Source: Chloroflexota bacterium
GTDB taxonomy: Bacteria; Chloroflexota; Anaerolineae; Aggregatilineales; Phototrophicaceae
NCBI GenBank assembly: GCA_026707225.1
Contig: JAPOXG010000070.1
Coordinates: 1 to 64,000 of the forward strand
Direction of reading: 5' to 3'
Length of the DNA stretch: 64,000 nt
A program made the position numbers and the translations under genes. Positions 52,253-61,320 of the stretch are shown piece by piece. The first letter of the stretch is position 1, and every line of letters starts with the position of its first letter. Under the pieces are notes generated by a model, which worked only from the letters and a program-made list of their open reading frames with translations, was not told the origin of the DNA and ran no database searches.

Positions 52253-52606
52253 ATGACCCATATCATCACCAGCCTGTGCTTGCGGGATGGCGCCTGTGTG
52301 GAAGTGTGCCCTGTTGAGTGCATCATCGCCGGGAAACCGGAAAACGAATGGCCCTGGTATTTCATCGATCCGGATACCTGCATTGATTGCGGCGCTTGCA
52401 TACCCGAGTGCCCCTATGAAGCCATCTTCATCGAGGAAGAGGTTTCGTCCGAATACGAGATGATGGAAGGTCAAGAGCGCGTTCCCTTTGACACCAAGGT
52501 GATCATCGAACACGAGGAAGGCGATGTCGTTGACCTCACGCCCGATATCGCGCCCAACTACGACTTCTTCACCCAAGGTCCCGGCTACGACGCCCTCAAC
52601 ATGTAA
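52253..52606 (+). CDS. Ferredoxin with two iron-sulfur sites (FdxA-like)
   Basis: 117 residues, strong RBS AAGGAGAGG. Cysteines at positions C9, C15 and C19-P (first site, with the Asp-Gly replacing one cysteine) and C-x2-C-x2-C-x3-C-P in D-T-C-I-D-C-G-A-C-I-P-E-C-P. This pattern is that of seven-iron (3Fe-4S/4Fe-4S) ferredoxins such as FdxA. The acidic C-terminal extension (about 63-117) is longer than in the shortest members. Soluble electron carrier; partner unknown. Confidence 0.9.
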   Translation: MTHIITSLCLRDGACVEVCPVECIIAGKPENEWPWYFIDPDTCIDCGACIPECPYEAIFIEEEVSSEYEMMEGQERVPFDTKVIIEHEEGDVVDLTPDIAPNYDFFTQGPGYDALNM

Positions 52607-52718
52607 GCGCGACAAGCCTGTTTTGACCCGCCTGTCGGTCAGGCCGACGGGTAGCCCACATCCCTCCCACGCTCTTGCCGCGGCGTTCATCCGCAGCGGG
52701 AGAAGCCGGGGAGGGTTT

Positions 52719-53636
52719 TCATTTTGCGATCGCGCGCTTGCCCGGCGCAATCATCCCCGTCACCATACCGACGCTGACGAGCACAATGACCAATCCGCCT
52801 ATCATGCCGGCGCTGATGCTTTCATCCAGCAAGAGCGCGCCCCAGATGAGGCCGAATACCGGTATCAGCAATGTCACCGTCAGCGCCTGAAGCGGACCAG
52901 CGCTGATAACCAGGTAGTAATAGAGCTGATAGGCGAAGGCGGTGCAGAGCACAACCAGCGCCAACGTCGCCCATACCGCCGTTGCGGGCAGCTCCTGCAC
53001 GGGCAGGTCAAGCGTGGAGGGCGGCGCCAGGATAATCGCCGCGCAGAGCAGTTGACCGGTCGACATAGACAGATTGTCCAAGCCCCCAAGGAAACGCTTG
53101 GCGAAAACGCCGCCCATGGCGTAGCTCAAGGTCGCGGCAAGCAGAGCCAGCGTCGCCGCAATCACCTCCGGATTGAGCGCTAGCGGGCTGCCGCCGACGG
53201 TGATGGACACGCCGACGATGCCCAAGAGAGCGCCAATCAGCTTGTAGGGCGTCAGCGGCTCGCCCAAGCCAACCGCCGCCACAAAGGCGGTGAAGAGCGG
53301 CGTGGTCGACATCAATATAGCCGCCATGGAACCGGTCACGGTCAACTCGGCCCAGGCGATCAGCGTGAAGGGCAGCGCCGAGCCAAAGAAGCCCAAGACC
53401 AGAAACTTGCGCCAATGTTCTCGGATATTCAACTGAATCCGCCGGGCGCGCGCATAAGCCAGCAGAATGGCGGCGGTCGAAGCGGCGCGAAGGAACATCA
53501 GCAAGACTGGTCCGATAGGCTCCACGGCGACGCGAATGAAGATGTACGACGCGCCCCACAAGGCGCCGAGCGCCAACAAAGCCGTTAACTGCTTGAGTGA
53601 CAATGGTCCGCCTTCCGCCAGCGATAACGCAGCCAT
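52719..53636 (-). CDS. EamA/DMT-superfamily transporter
   Basis: 305 residues from the ATG at 53636 (the longer in-frame ORF from 53804 overlaps the divergent protease gene). Ten predicted helices in two EamA halves: L-L-A-L-G-A-L-W-G-A-S-Y at the first, and V-V-L-C-T-A-F-A-Y and P-V-F-G-L-I-W-G-A in the second. Exporter of metabolites or amino acids, substrate unknown. Confidence 0.9.
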   Translation of the reverse strand: MAALSLAEGGPLSLKQLTALLALGALWGASYIFIRVAVEPIGPVLLMFLRAASTAAILLAYARARRIQLNIREHWRKFLVLGFFGSALPFTLIAWAELTVTGSMAAILMSTTPLFTAFVAAVGLGEPLTPYKLIGALLGIVGVSITVGGSPLALNPEVIAATLALLAATLSYAMGGVFAKRFLGGLDNLSMSTGQLLCAAIILAPPSTLDLPVQELPATAVWATLALVVLCTAFAYQLYYYLVISAGPLQALTVTLLIPVFGLIWGALLLDESISAGMIGGLVIVLVSVGMVTGMIAPGKRAIAK

Positions 53637-53783
53637 TCTAGCATAGGCGCAGGGGCTGAGAATCTCCGCTTCACCCACAATCCTACCCATTGGGCTAGGC
53701 GCTCGCCCCCCAAAAGTGTGATGTGTCGCCGTGGCGAGCCGTGGCAGAATGAGCGCAACGCAAACAAACAGAAGGAGCGAAAC

Positions 53784-54782
53784 ATGACGAATATGGTGCA
53801 GCAACTGTCAATGGACATGGCGGACCTGGTGGAAGCGCGGTCCGAATCGGTCCTGCGGGTGGATGCCCGGCGGCGCCTGCCCGCCAGCGGAATCGCCTGG
53901 TCGGACGACTTGATCGTCTGCGCGCATCACGCAGTGGAATTCGAAGACGACATCAGCATCGGCACGGCCGAGGGCCAGCGCCTGCGCGCGACGCTCATTG
54001 GTCGCGATCCCCGCATTGACCTGGCGCTTCTGCGGGTTGACGCGCCGCTGAAACCGGCGGAGTGGGCGCCGCAAGCTGATTTGCGGACGGGCAATCTGGT
54101 CATCGCGCTTGGGCGCCCGCGGCAAGACATTCGCGCCTCGCTGGGCATCGTGACCGGTTTGGCAGGCTCAGCCGACGCCAGGCGTCAAATCAAGCGGATG
54201 AAGGCGCAGTTCTGGGGCAATATGAAAGGAGACAGGAAACGATGGAAGGGACGCAAATGGCGCAAGCGGCTCGCCTGGGAAGGCGGCGGCTGGGCGCTCG
54301 CACACAGCGGCGGCGTCATCCATACCGACCTCACCATGTACCCCGGTTTTTCCGGCGGACCTCTGCTCGGCGTCAATGGAATGGTCTACGGCATGAATAC
54401 CTCGGGTTTCCCCGGCGGTGTTGGCGTGGCGATACCACTCGCTTCGATCAGCGAATCGGTCGCCGCCCTGCTGTCCAAAGGCAAGATTCAGACCGGTTAT
54501 CTCGGCATCGGCGCGCAAACAGCGCAATTGCCCGACGAGGTCGCCGAAGCGCTTGATCAGGATGGGGGCTTGCTGATCGTCTCGATTGAAACTGGCAGCC
54601 CGGCGGCAAACGCGGGTCTGCTGGTCGGCGATATATTGACGGCGCTGGGAGGCGAACCGGTCGAGCACATTGATGAGCTGCAAATGATGCTCACGCGCCT
54701 GGCAGTGGGCACCGAAGCCAGTACGCAATTCGCGCGCGGCGGCGAGCTTCGGGAGGGCGTCGTCGTCATTGGGGAGAAGTGA
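53784..54782 (+). CDS. HtrA/DegP-like S1C protease with PDZ domain, no signal peptide
   Basis: 332 residues from the ATG at 53784 with AAGGAG upstream. Catalytic His49 (A-H-H-A-V), Asp79 (I-D-L-A-L) and Ser190 (G-F-S190-G-G-P) form the trypsin-like triad. A PDZ domain follows at about 230-325 (G-Y-L-G-I-G, then G-S-P-A-A-N-A-G-L-L-V-G-D). There is no signal peptide or anchor, unlike most HtrA proteins, so it may be cytoplasmic. An Arg/Lys/Trp-rich insert lies at about 131-165 between the two barrels. Confidence 0.88.
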   Translation: MTNMVQQLSMDMADLVEARSESVLRVDARRRLPASGIAWSDDLIVCAHHAVEFEDDISIGTAEGQRLRATLIGRDPRIDLALLRVDAPLKPAEWAPQADLRTGNLVIALGRPRQDIRASLGIVTGLAGSADARRQIKRMKAQFWGNMKGDRKRWKGRKWRKRLAWEGGGWALAHSGGVIHTDLTMYPGFSGGPLLGVNGMVYGMNTSGFPGGVGVAIPLASISESVAALLSKGKIQTGYLGIGAQTAQLPDEVAEALDQDGGLLIVSIETGSPAANAGLLVGDILTALGGEPVEHIDELQMMLTRLAVGTEASTQFARGGELREGVVVIGEK

Positions 54783-54802
54783 CTTGCCAAGTCCACGCAT
54801 CA

Positions 54803-54833
54803 TGTAGGGGCGAGCCACCGGCTCGCCCGTACA
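54803..54833 (+). repeat. Dispersed GTAGGGGCGA palindrome
   Basis: TGTAGG, arms GGGCGAGCC and GGCTCGCCC (9 bp, loop ACC), tail CGTACA. Between the stop codons of the protease and the NHL protein, which are convergent. Confidence 0.85.
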
Positions 54834-54849
54834 CACTCGTATCCCTGGA

Positions 54850-56886
54850 CTACAGATCCGGCGCGACCACCTCCCGGTACAGCGTCACCTCGGAACGGTC
54901 GCTCGAATCGCCGGCCTCATAGGGAATGACCCAGCGCACTTCCTCAATAAAGCAGAGCGCCTCCGCCCCTTCTCGGCAGTAGTAGAGCGTCAAATCAGCG
55001 TAGAGCCGCCCCTCGCCAGCGGATAATTCGACCGGCAAGCTGAAGCGGGCGCCGGCGACGACGCCGGTTGCGATCAATCCCTCTTCCGAGTGAACTTCGA
55101 GCTGGCTGTCGATCAGCGGATTAATTTTGTATTGGTCCGGAAACTCCAGCCACAGACTTAAGGCGCCTTCGCCCGGCGCCAGCAGCTGCAGCTCCAACTC
55201 GACGCTGCGGTCGTCGGCGCTGTTGCCGCCGAGCAGGGTCACGGCGTCGCTTTCAATCGCCAGCGCTTCGGGATTGCTGAACTCGAAGGTGTCGACCAAG
55301 CCCGCTTCCAGGTCAATCGTACGTATGACGTGATTGTTGGTATCGGCGACGTACAGGATGCCATCGGCGTAACTGATGCCGCCGGGTTCATCAAACTCGG
55401 CGACCGCGGACCCGCCATCGGCATAGCCGCCCAGCCCGCCCAGCCCGCCCAGCCCAAATAGGGTATGCGTGGCGGTCTCGCCCGCTCTTATCACCTTGAT
55501 GCGGCTGTTGTAAGTATCGGCGATGTAGATGTCGCCATTGAGCCCGCCCTCGACGCCCAAGGCGTGCTGCAAGCGATTCATGCCCAGCTCGCCATCGATA
55601 TCGCCATACTCGAAGAGATGATTGTTGGTCGTGCCGGAGACGACTGTGACCAAATCGTTCTCGAAGTCGGCCAGGCGAATGGTGCTCGATTCGCTATCGG
55701 CGAAGTAAAGTTTGCCATCGCCGGCATAATAGAGCCCGCTCGGCTGCGCCAATTCGCTATCGGCCAGGCTCACGTCGTTGAGATTCGCCTCTCGTCCATT
55801 GCCGACTGAGGGGTAGAGAAAGCCACCCTCCGGCTCATAGATGTAAAGCTGATGTGTTCCCGCCATCGCGATATGCAGATTGCCGGCCTCATCGAATTCG
55901 ACATCCCAGGGACTGCGCAGCGAGACCGTGGTCGGCGCCTCAATGGGCCGGCCAAAAGGCAGGCGCTGCCGTCCCATGATGCCGTCGCCGGCCACCGTCG
56001 TCACCACCCGCTCCACCAGATCGGCGACGCGAATGGCGTGACTGTTGACATCAGCGATGTAGAGGAGATCGCCAGCCAGCGCCATGCCTTGCGGCTTGTC
56101 GAATGTCGCGCTTTCAAATCCCCCGTCGTCTTTGCCGCGCGCCGACGACCCGATGATATCGACGACTGCGCGCGTATTCAGATCGGCAATGACGATGCGA
56201 TTGTGGCTGCTATCGGCGATGAAGAGCCGGTCGCTCGCTGAATCCGCCAGCACCTTGCCGGGATAGAGCAGCGGCGTACCTGGATCGCCCGCGCCCTCCA
56301 GCGCCAGCTCGAGCGGCGTTCGGTCGATGATGCTCGCGTCTTGCTCATCGTAGTATTCGATCATGCCGGAGAGATAGTTGTCGAAGGCTTCGAAGGGGAT
56401 CTCGCCCGACTGTCGGATGACCCAATAGCCACGCGGATCGACGACGGCGATCGTGGGCCAGGCGCGCGCGCCATAGCTGCCCCAAACCTCGAAGTCATTG
56501 TCGTTGATCACCGGGTGATGGATGCCATAGCGCTGCACGATCTGCCGCAGGTTTTCCGTCTGCCCCTCATTATCAAACTTGGCCGAATGCACGCCGATCA
56601 CCACCACTTCCTCAGCGTATTTCCGCTCCACCTGCTCCAGCACCGGAATCACATGCAGGCAGTTGACGCAGCCGTAGGTCCAAAAGTCGAAGATGACAAT
56701 TTTGCCGACCAGGCCGCTCATGGTCAGCGGGTTGTCGATGTTGATCCAATCGAGATCGGTCGGGAATTCGGGCGCGAGCACTTCGCCTTCAAACAGCTCC
56801 TTCGGCGTCCGCTGCGCCTGCGCCAGCCCGCCCAAAGCCAGCAGCGCGACCAGCGCCAGCCCCAATAACAGCGACAGTCTCCTCAT
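54850..56886 (-). CDS. Secreted thioredoxin-fold plus NHL-repeat protein (NHLRC2-like)
   Basis: 678 residues: signal peptide (1-24), a thioredoxin-like domain at about 30-180 with Y-G-C73-V-N-C76-L, then five or six NHL beta-propeller repeats (about 200-530; L-F-I-A-D-S, L-Y-I-A-D-V-N-S, I-Y-I-A-D-T-Y-N-S) and a beta-sandwich C-terminal domain. The layout resembles NHLRC2. The role is unknown, presumably redox or scaffold outside the membrane. GGAGG precedes the ATG. Confidence 0.9.
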   Translation of the reverse strand: MRRLSLLLGLALVALLALGGLAQAQRTPKELFEGEVLAPEFPTDLDWINIDNPLTMSGLVGKIVIFDFWTYGCVNCLHVIPVLEQVERKYAEEVVVIGVHSAKFDNEGQTENLRQIVQRYGIHHPVINDNDFEVWGSYGARAWPTIAVVDPRGYWVIRQSGEIPFEAFDNYLSGMIEYYDEQDASIIDRTPLELALEGAGDPGTPLLYPGKVLADSASDRLFIADSSHNRIVIADLNTRAVVDIIGSSARGKDDGGFESATFDKPQGMALAGDLLYIADVNSHAIRVADLVERVVTTVAGDGIMGRQRLPFGRPIEAPTTVSLRSPWDVEFDEAGNLHIAMAGTHQLYIYEPEGGFLYPSVGNGREANLNDVSLADSELAQPSGLYYAGDGKLYFADSESSTIRLADFENDLVTVVSGTTNNHLFEYGDIDGELGMNRLQHALGVEGGLNGDIYIADTYNSRIKVIRAGETATHTLFGLGGLGGLGGYADGGSAVAEFDEPGGISYADGILYVADTNNHVIRTIDLEAGLVDTFEFSNPEALAIESDAVTLLGGNSADDRSVELELQLLAPGEGALSLWLEFPDQYKINPLIDSQLEVHSEEGLIATGVVAGARFSLPVELSAGEGRLYADLTLYYCREGAEALCFIEEVRWVIPYEAGDSSDRSEVTLYREVVAPDL

Positions 56887-57069
56887 GGTGTCTGTCCTCC
56901 CATACTAGAATGAAGAGAGCATATTGCTACACTCTCTCAAGATTGCTGTCTCTTGCAGCCTAAGGCGCAATGCTAAAGGCGAAGTAACGGATTCCTTGCG
57001 GCAATATAACGAAAACGGAAAGCAGCGCGGCACTGGCGGGCAGTAGGGTCTTCGGCGCGCTGTCCCCGT

Positions 57070-58143
57070 TCAGCTCTTGCAATGATCGCCTAGCCGCTCG
57101 CGGATCAAATAGGAATAGTGGCTGAAAGCGGCGGCGTAATCGCCTCGCGCCATAGACCGCCGTCCCAGCTCACAGCGCAGATCGGCGCGCGTCGGATCCT
57201 GCTGGAGCGCCCGCTCCATTTCTTCGGCCGGGGGCGAGCCTGCCGGCTCTGCGGAATCGCCTTGGCCTGCGCCGCTGCAATAGTTGTCGAGCCGCTCGCG
57301 CACCAGATAGGAAAACTGCGCATAGGCGGCGGCATAATCGCCCAGCGCCATAGACCGCCGTCCCAATTCACAGCGCAGATCGGCACGCGTCGAGTCCCGT
57401 TGAAGCGCCCGCTCCAACGTTTCGATGGCGTCCCGATGATCAGCTGGCCTCGCCTGCTCATGAACCTGCCCCTGGCGGGTCCAGATCAGCGCCAGGACAG
57501 TGCGCTCATAGTGCCGACCTGGCGGGAGATACTCGCCGGATTCACCCGGTTCGGGCGATGTCAGCGGGGTGGCGTCCAGCGCGTCTTGGTCAAGCACGCT
57601 CCGCGCCTCTTCGCCCAGCAAGTAAGCCAGCAAGTCTTCGTCGCTTGCCGCGGCGGCGCGGTCGGCGCGATCGAAGTAATGTTTCGCCTCATGGGTCTCG
57701 CCGCGGTTGATGTGAATCATGCCCGTGCGATGCAGCGCGTCGGCATGGGCGGGCTCAGCCAGCAGAACGCAATGCAGGTGAAGCAGCGCCAGATCGTCAG
57801 CGCCGGCATCGTGCGCTTTGGCGCCCAACTGCGCATGGTCGATCGCTGGATCACAGGCGGACGCGCGCGCTGTATTTGCGGCGCCCGTCCAGGCGGAAGC
57901 CGCACTGACGATGTCTTCATATACGTTTTCAATCAGAATCGGGATGATGGCGTCATCCGGATCCTCCAGTTGCGCGCAATGGTAATGCTGAAGCGCGCGC
58001 GCGTAATCGCCCATATCATGCAGCTGCACGGCGCGGGCATAATTCGAATAACTGAAATCACAATCCGCCTGCGCCACGGAAATCGTTAAAACGGCGCTGA
58101 AAAGAAAGCAGTTCAGGGTAAGAAACAGAAGCCGTCGCAACAT
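57070..58143 (-). CDS. Secreted tetratricopeptide-like protein with tandem duplicated module
   Basis: 357 residues: signal peptide (1-26), then helical repeats of TPR type (AVQLHDMGDYARALQHYH and similar). At the C terminus a 66-residue unit is repeated twice in tandem (DNA units of 198 bp at about 57084-57281 and 57282-57479), each with R-A-D-L-R-C-E-L-G-R-R-S-M-A. Probably an extracytoplasmic protein-binding scaffold. No enzyme motif; the downstream gap 56887-57069 shows nothing else. Confidence 0.85.
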   Translation of the reverse strand: MLRRLLFLTLNCFLFSAVLTISVAQADCDFSYSNYARAVQLHDMGDYARALQHYHCAQLEDPDDAIIPILIENVYEDIVSAASAWTGAANTARASACDPAIDHAQLGAKAHDAGADDLALLHLHCVLLAEPAHADALHRTGMIHINRGETHEAKHYFDRADRAAAASDEDLLAYLLGEEARSVLDQDALDATPLTSPEPGESGEYLPPGRHYERTVLALIWTRQGQVHEQARPADHRDAIETLERALQRDSTRADLRCELGRRSMALGDYAAAYAQFSYLVRERLDNYCSGAGQGDSAEPAGSPPAEEMERALQQDPTRADLRCELGRRSMARGDYAAAFSHYSYLIRERLGDHCKS

Positions 58144-58288
58144 GATCGTTTGTCTTTCGCCACGTTTCGGTAAATCTATGTTACTTCGTCAAGGCGGCTT
58201 GGCGCAAATATTCAAGGCAAAGGGAGCGCAAGCGGTTCCAGGATCGTCTTGCGATTGGCATGAGTGAAAAGTCTATGCCGTGTCTAGG

Positions 58289-58314
58289 CGGGCGACACAA
58301 GCGTCGCCCCTACA
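58289..58314 (-). repeat. Dispersed GTAGGGGCGA palindrome, reverse orientation
   Basis: Arms GGGCGAC and GTCGCCC (7 bp, 6-nt loop) followed by CCTACA. It lies in the 295-bp gap 58144-58438, which also has a GTGTTCTCGGTGG stretch but no gene I can support. Confidence 0.75.
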
Positions 58315-58438
58315 TTTCGTCGGCAAAGCAAGACTCGCAACGATAAGCAATGCGCCTTTAAGTCGGCGGTCACCTGCACGCCCCTTGGTGTTCTCGGTGG
58401 CAAGTCCTGCGTTGCATGATTGCAGAAATTGAGCATCC

Positions 58439-60340
58439 TCAAACGGTGAGAAAGCGTTCGGTCAGCGGCGGCCGCGCCTTGCCAGCGCCATCGACCAAGC
58501 CAAAGCCATTATGCATCCCCTGCGCCCAGGCGTACCAAATCAAGGCGGCGATGCGACCCGGGTACTGACGTTTTAGATAATGGATCATGTCGGAGGCGTA
58601 GCGGGCGATCTGCGCGGGGTGATCATGCGGGCGGTCCAGCACGCCCCACTCGGTGATCCAAAGCGGCTTGTCCGGCAGAACGGCGCTATAAGCCCAGACG
58701 GACTCGTCGATATGCCCGAACATCGCATAATGGGGATGGCCATTGACGCCGCGGCCGTATGGATGAAAAGCCAAGCCATCGGGACGAATATCGTCCGGCA
58801 TCTCCGCCAGCATCCGTCGGGCGTAAGCGCTGCCGCGCTGTGGCCCGCTGTTGAAGCCGGCCGTGATGATTTGGACGTCGCTATCGGCGCTGCGGATGGC
58901 GCGATAAACCTGATCGAACATGATCCCGTAGTTGCTGGCGGACAGCGGCACCGACGCCACCCCGCTCAACGAGTCCGGCTCATTCCATATTTGCCAGGCG
59001 GCGACTAAATCGCGCGGCGCCCATTGCGCGGCGATCTCCGCCATCATAGCGGCGAATCGCGCGATCAGCCGCCGCCATTTGGCAGCGGTCATTTGCGACC
59101 AGGGCCAATACTCGGCTTTGCCTTCGCCATAGGTCTGGTGGCTGGTGGTGAAGACGACTCGGTAACCGGCTTCGCGGTAGGCTTCAACGTATGGCAAATA
59201 GCGTTGGAAAGCGGCATTGATGTCCTCCGAGCCGCGCATATTCGACACGTTGTATCCGAAGCGCACCCAGCCCAAATCACCAAGACGAGAGGCGGGCGGC
59301 TTCCCCTGCGGATGGAAGACATCGAGGTTGACGCCGATCGGATTGACGCCGGGCATGGCTTCCTGTCCCTCTTGCAGCGTGGTCGCCCGCAAGTACCAGG
59401 CGGCGGTATAACCTTCGACGCCGGTGACCGAGCGAACCTTGAGCCAACTGCCTTCGACGCCGACCTTCTCGATCGCGCGCCCGTGGTGCTCCTGCGGCTC
59501 CAGCAGATGCCAACTGAAAACATGGCCGATGATGCTGGCGTGAGCGCTCGGCAGCTTGCGAACGCGCAAGTTGTCCGTCAGCGGCCGGACGCGGAATTGC
59601 GGGATATAAATGTAATCGCGCGGGTTCACAACGTTGTCCAAGCCCAGCAGACGGATGCCGCCATTCGGTGGCTGCTGCACCGTGATGCGCAGTTCGCCGC
59701 CGACCGCCTTCGCCATCACCTGCCCCAGCGCGACTTCATCGCCTACCTCAACGTGTCGGTTCTTGACGCCATCGTATGTGGTTACCCAGCGCTCGCCCTC
59801 GACCGTCGATTCCACCTTGATGCTGCCGCCGACGGCGGTAACTCGGCCGGCCGCGGCGCAGAGCATAGCGGCGTCTTCGTGAGCCAGAATATCGAGGCTG
59901 CGATGCAAGTCGCCATCTTCCTGGTCGGCGTTAAAGCGGGCGAGCGCCGCGATGGGGCGGGCGCTGGTGGGCCATTCGAGCACGAAGCGCTGGAAAATAT
60001 GCTGCGGTTCCGCCTCCTGCTCGCCGTATCGGTCGTTGCTATCGACGCGGCGCGTAACGATCGGCGCCAAGGCTTCCGGCGTATCAGCATCAATCACATC
60101 CACCATGACCACCGAGGGATAGACGCGGCGGATGTGGGTCAAGGCGGAATCTTGCCACCAGGTGAGCGGCGCATCCACGGCAGTGACATTGCGAAAGCGG
60201 TTGAGATTATTGCCGGCCGGCGAGCGCACCACCGTCACCCGCTCAAACTTCTTGAGATAGGGGCGCAAAACCGCCAACCATTCGTGGAAATTGCGATCCG
60301 GCAAAACAAAGGCGTGGGATATAACGCTATCTGCGGTCAT
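58439..60340 (-). CDS. Multidomain glycoside-hydrolase-like protein: degenerate M23-like domain, SH3, TIM barrel
   Basis: 633 residues without an obvious signal peptide. Residues about 1-160 form an unassigned domain. About 163-245 resemble an M23 peptidase/lipoyl-like beta module (V-E-V-G-D-E-V-A-L-G-Q) but lack the metal-binding His residues. About 250-320 look like a bacterial SH3 domain. The C-terminal ~300 residues are a clan A-like glycosidase barrel: W-N-E454-P-D (acid/base) and W-I-T-E564-W-G (nucleophile). GGGAG is 5 nt before the ATG. Substrate is unknown. The architecture is not one I recognise. Confidence 0.8.
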   Translation of the reverse strand: MTADSVISHAFVLPDRNFHEWLAVLRPYLKKFERVTVVRSPAGNNLNRFRNVTAVDAPLTWWQDSALTHIRRVYPSVVMVDVIDADTPEALAPIVTRRVDSNDRYGEQEAEPQHIFQRFVLEWPTSARPIAALARFNADQEDGDLHRSLDILAHEDAAMLCAAAGRVTAVGGSIKVESTVEGERWVTTYDGVKNRHVEVGDEVALGQVMAKAVGGELRITVQQPPNGGIRLLGLDNVVNPRDYIYIPQFRVRPLTDNLRVRKLPSAHASIIGHVFSWHLLEPQEHHGRAIEKVGVEGSWLKVRSVTGVEGYTAAWYLRATTLQEGQEAMPGVNPIGVNLDVFHPQGKPPASRLGDLGWVRFGYNVSNMRGSEDINAAFQRYLPYVEAYREAGYRVVFTTSHQTYGEGKAEYWPWSQMTAAKWRRLIARFAAMMAEIAAQWAPRDLVAAWQIWNEPDSLSGVASVPLSASNYGIMFDQVYRAIRSADSDVQIITAGFNSGPQRGSAYARRMLAEMPDDIRPDGLAFHPYGRGVNGHPHYAMFGHIDESVWAYSAVLPDKPLWITEWGVLDRPHDHPAQIARYASDMIHYLKRQYPGRIAALIWYAWAQGMHNGFGLVDGAGKARPPLTERFLTV

Positions 60341-60556
60341 AGACTCCCTTGGCTGGCTTCTAATTTGCCGCTATCCGGCTTGTCATATCGCTTATAGCGC
60401 ACTAAGCAGCGTCACAGGGCAGCAAACAGTCGCGCATTCCCCCAAACTGGGCCGCATTCACGGGCGGGCAAATCGCGTATAATACATTATATGTCCCTTG
60501 CGCCACCCACGTTGGCGCGCCGGGGCCGCATCCGGCTTGACTGTGGAGCGCTGCGT

Positions 60557-61231
60557 ATGGAGCTCGACAAGGAGAAAGTGGTAAAGCTCGTCATTGTCCT
60601 GCTGGCGACCATAGCGGCGCTGGCGGTGATGAGCATCCTGGTGCAGGTGATCCAGACCATTCTGCCTTTCCTGATTGTGGGCGCGGGCATTTACGCCGGG
60701 TACCGCTGGGCGCTGAGCGAGGCGCCGGCGCCGACTGCCGATGAAGTAGAGGAGCAGGCGCGCGGCATCTTTAGCCGCTTCCGCCGCACCAAGAAAGCGG
60801 TCGAAGCGACGGTCAAGGCGGGCGAAGCGCTAACCGACCTCGGCGCCGCGCCGGAGCAATCGGATAGCAAGAAGAACGAAAAGAAACACAGAAGACGCCG
60901 ACCACTGGGCACGGCCGCGAAAAACGATACCGCCGCCGCCGAGCGCGCGAAAGCCGCATCCGCCGAAGCTGAGTCAGAAGTGACAGAGCTAAGCGACGCG
61001 GAGGTTGATGCCGTCCAGGAAGAGCAAGTCAGCCAGATGAAGCGCGGGCTGAATAGCAATCCGAAAGGCAAGATTGGATTTAAGGACAGCGAAGTCGTCA
61101 TTAACACCAAAGACATCGAACAGCCGGATATTTCGCGCCTGGAAGAAAAAGAAAAAGAAGAGCCGCAAGTAACAAACAATGTGCTGACGCAGATTGAAGA
61201 GCGCCGCCGCCGGCTGCAAGGCGGCAATTGA
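60557..61231 (+). CDS. Small membrane protein with long charged cytoplasmic tail
   Basis: 224 residues from the ATG at 60557 (GGAG 9 nt upstream; an ORF from 60491 adds an unconserved leader). Two hydrophobic stretches close together (about 8-28 and 33-46), then a long, highly charged helical tail rich in Glu, Lys and Ala. No family recognised. TATAAT at 60478-60483 may be a promoter element. Confidence 0.7.
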   Translation: MELDKEKVVKLVIVLLATIAALAVMSILVQVIQTILPFLIVGAGIYAGYRWALSEAPAPTADEVEEQARGIFSRFRRTKKAVEATVKAGEALTDLGAAPEQSDSKKNEKKHRRRRPLGTAAKNDTAAAERAKAASAEAESEVTELSDAEVDAVQEEQVSQMKRGLNSNPKGKIGFKDSEVVINTKDIEQPDISRLEEKEKEEPQVTNNVLTQIEERRRRLQGGN

Positions 61232-61320
61232 GGCGCCGCGCCAAGCGCTTGGAAAACTGGTGACGAAAGATCGAAATAGCTTGCTCTCGCTATTCGTCGC
61301 GGGAAGCAGCTCGCAGGGCA

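Noticed and set aside
59024..60397. 457-codon plus-strand ORF opposite the SH3 glycosidase gene
   Set aside because: Long only because of the high GC content. The opposite strand has an SH3 domain and both catalytic glutamates, which this frame lacks.
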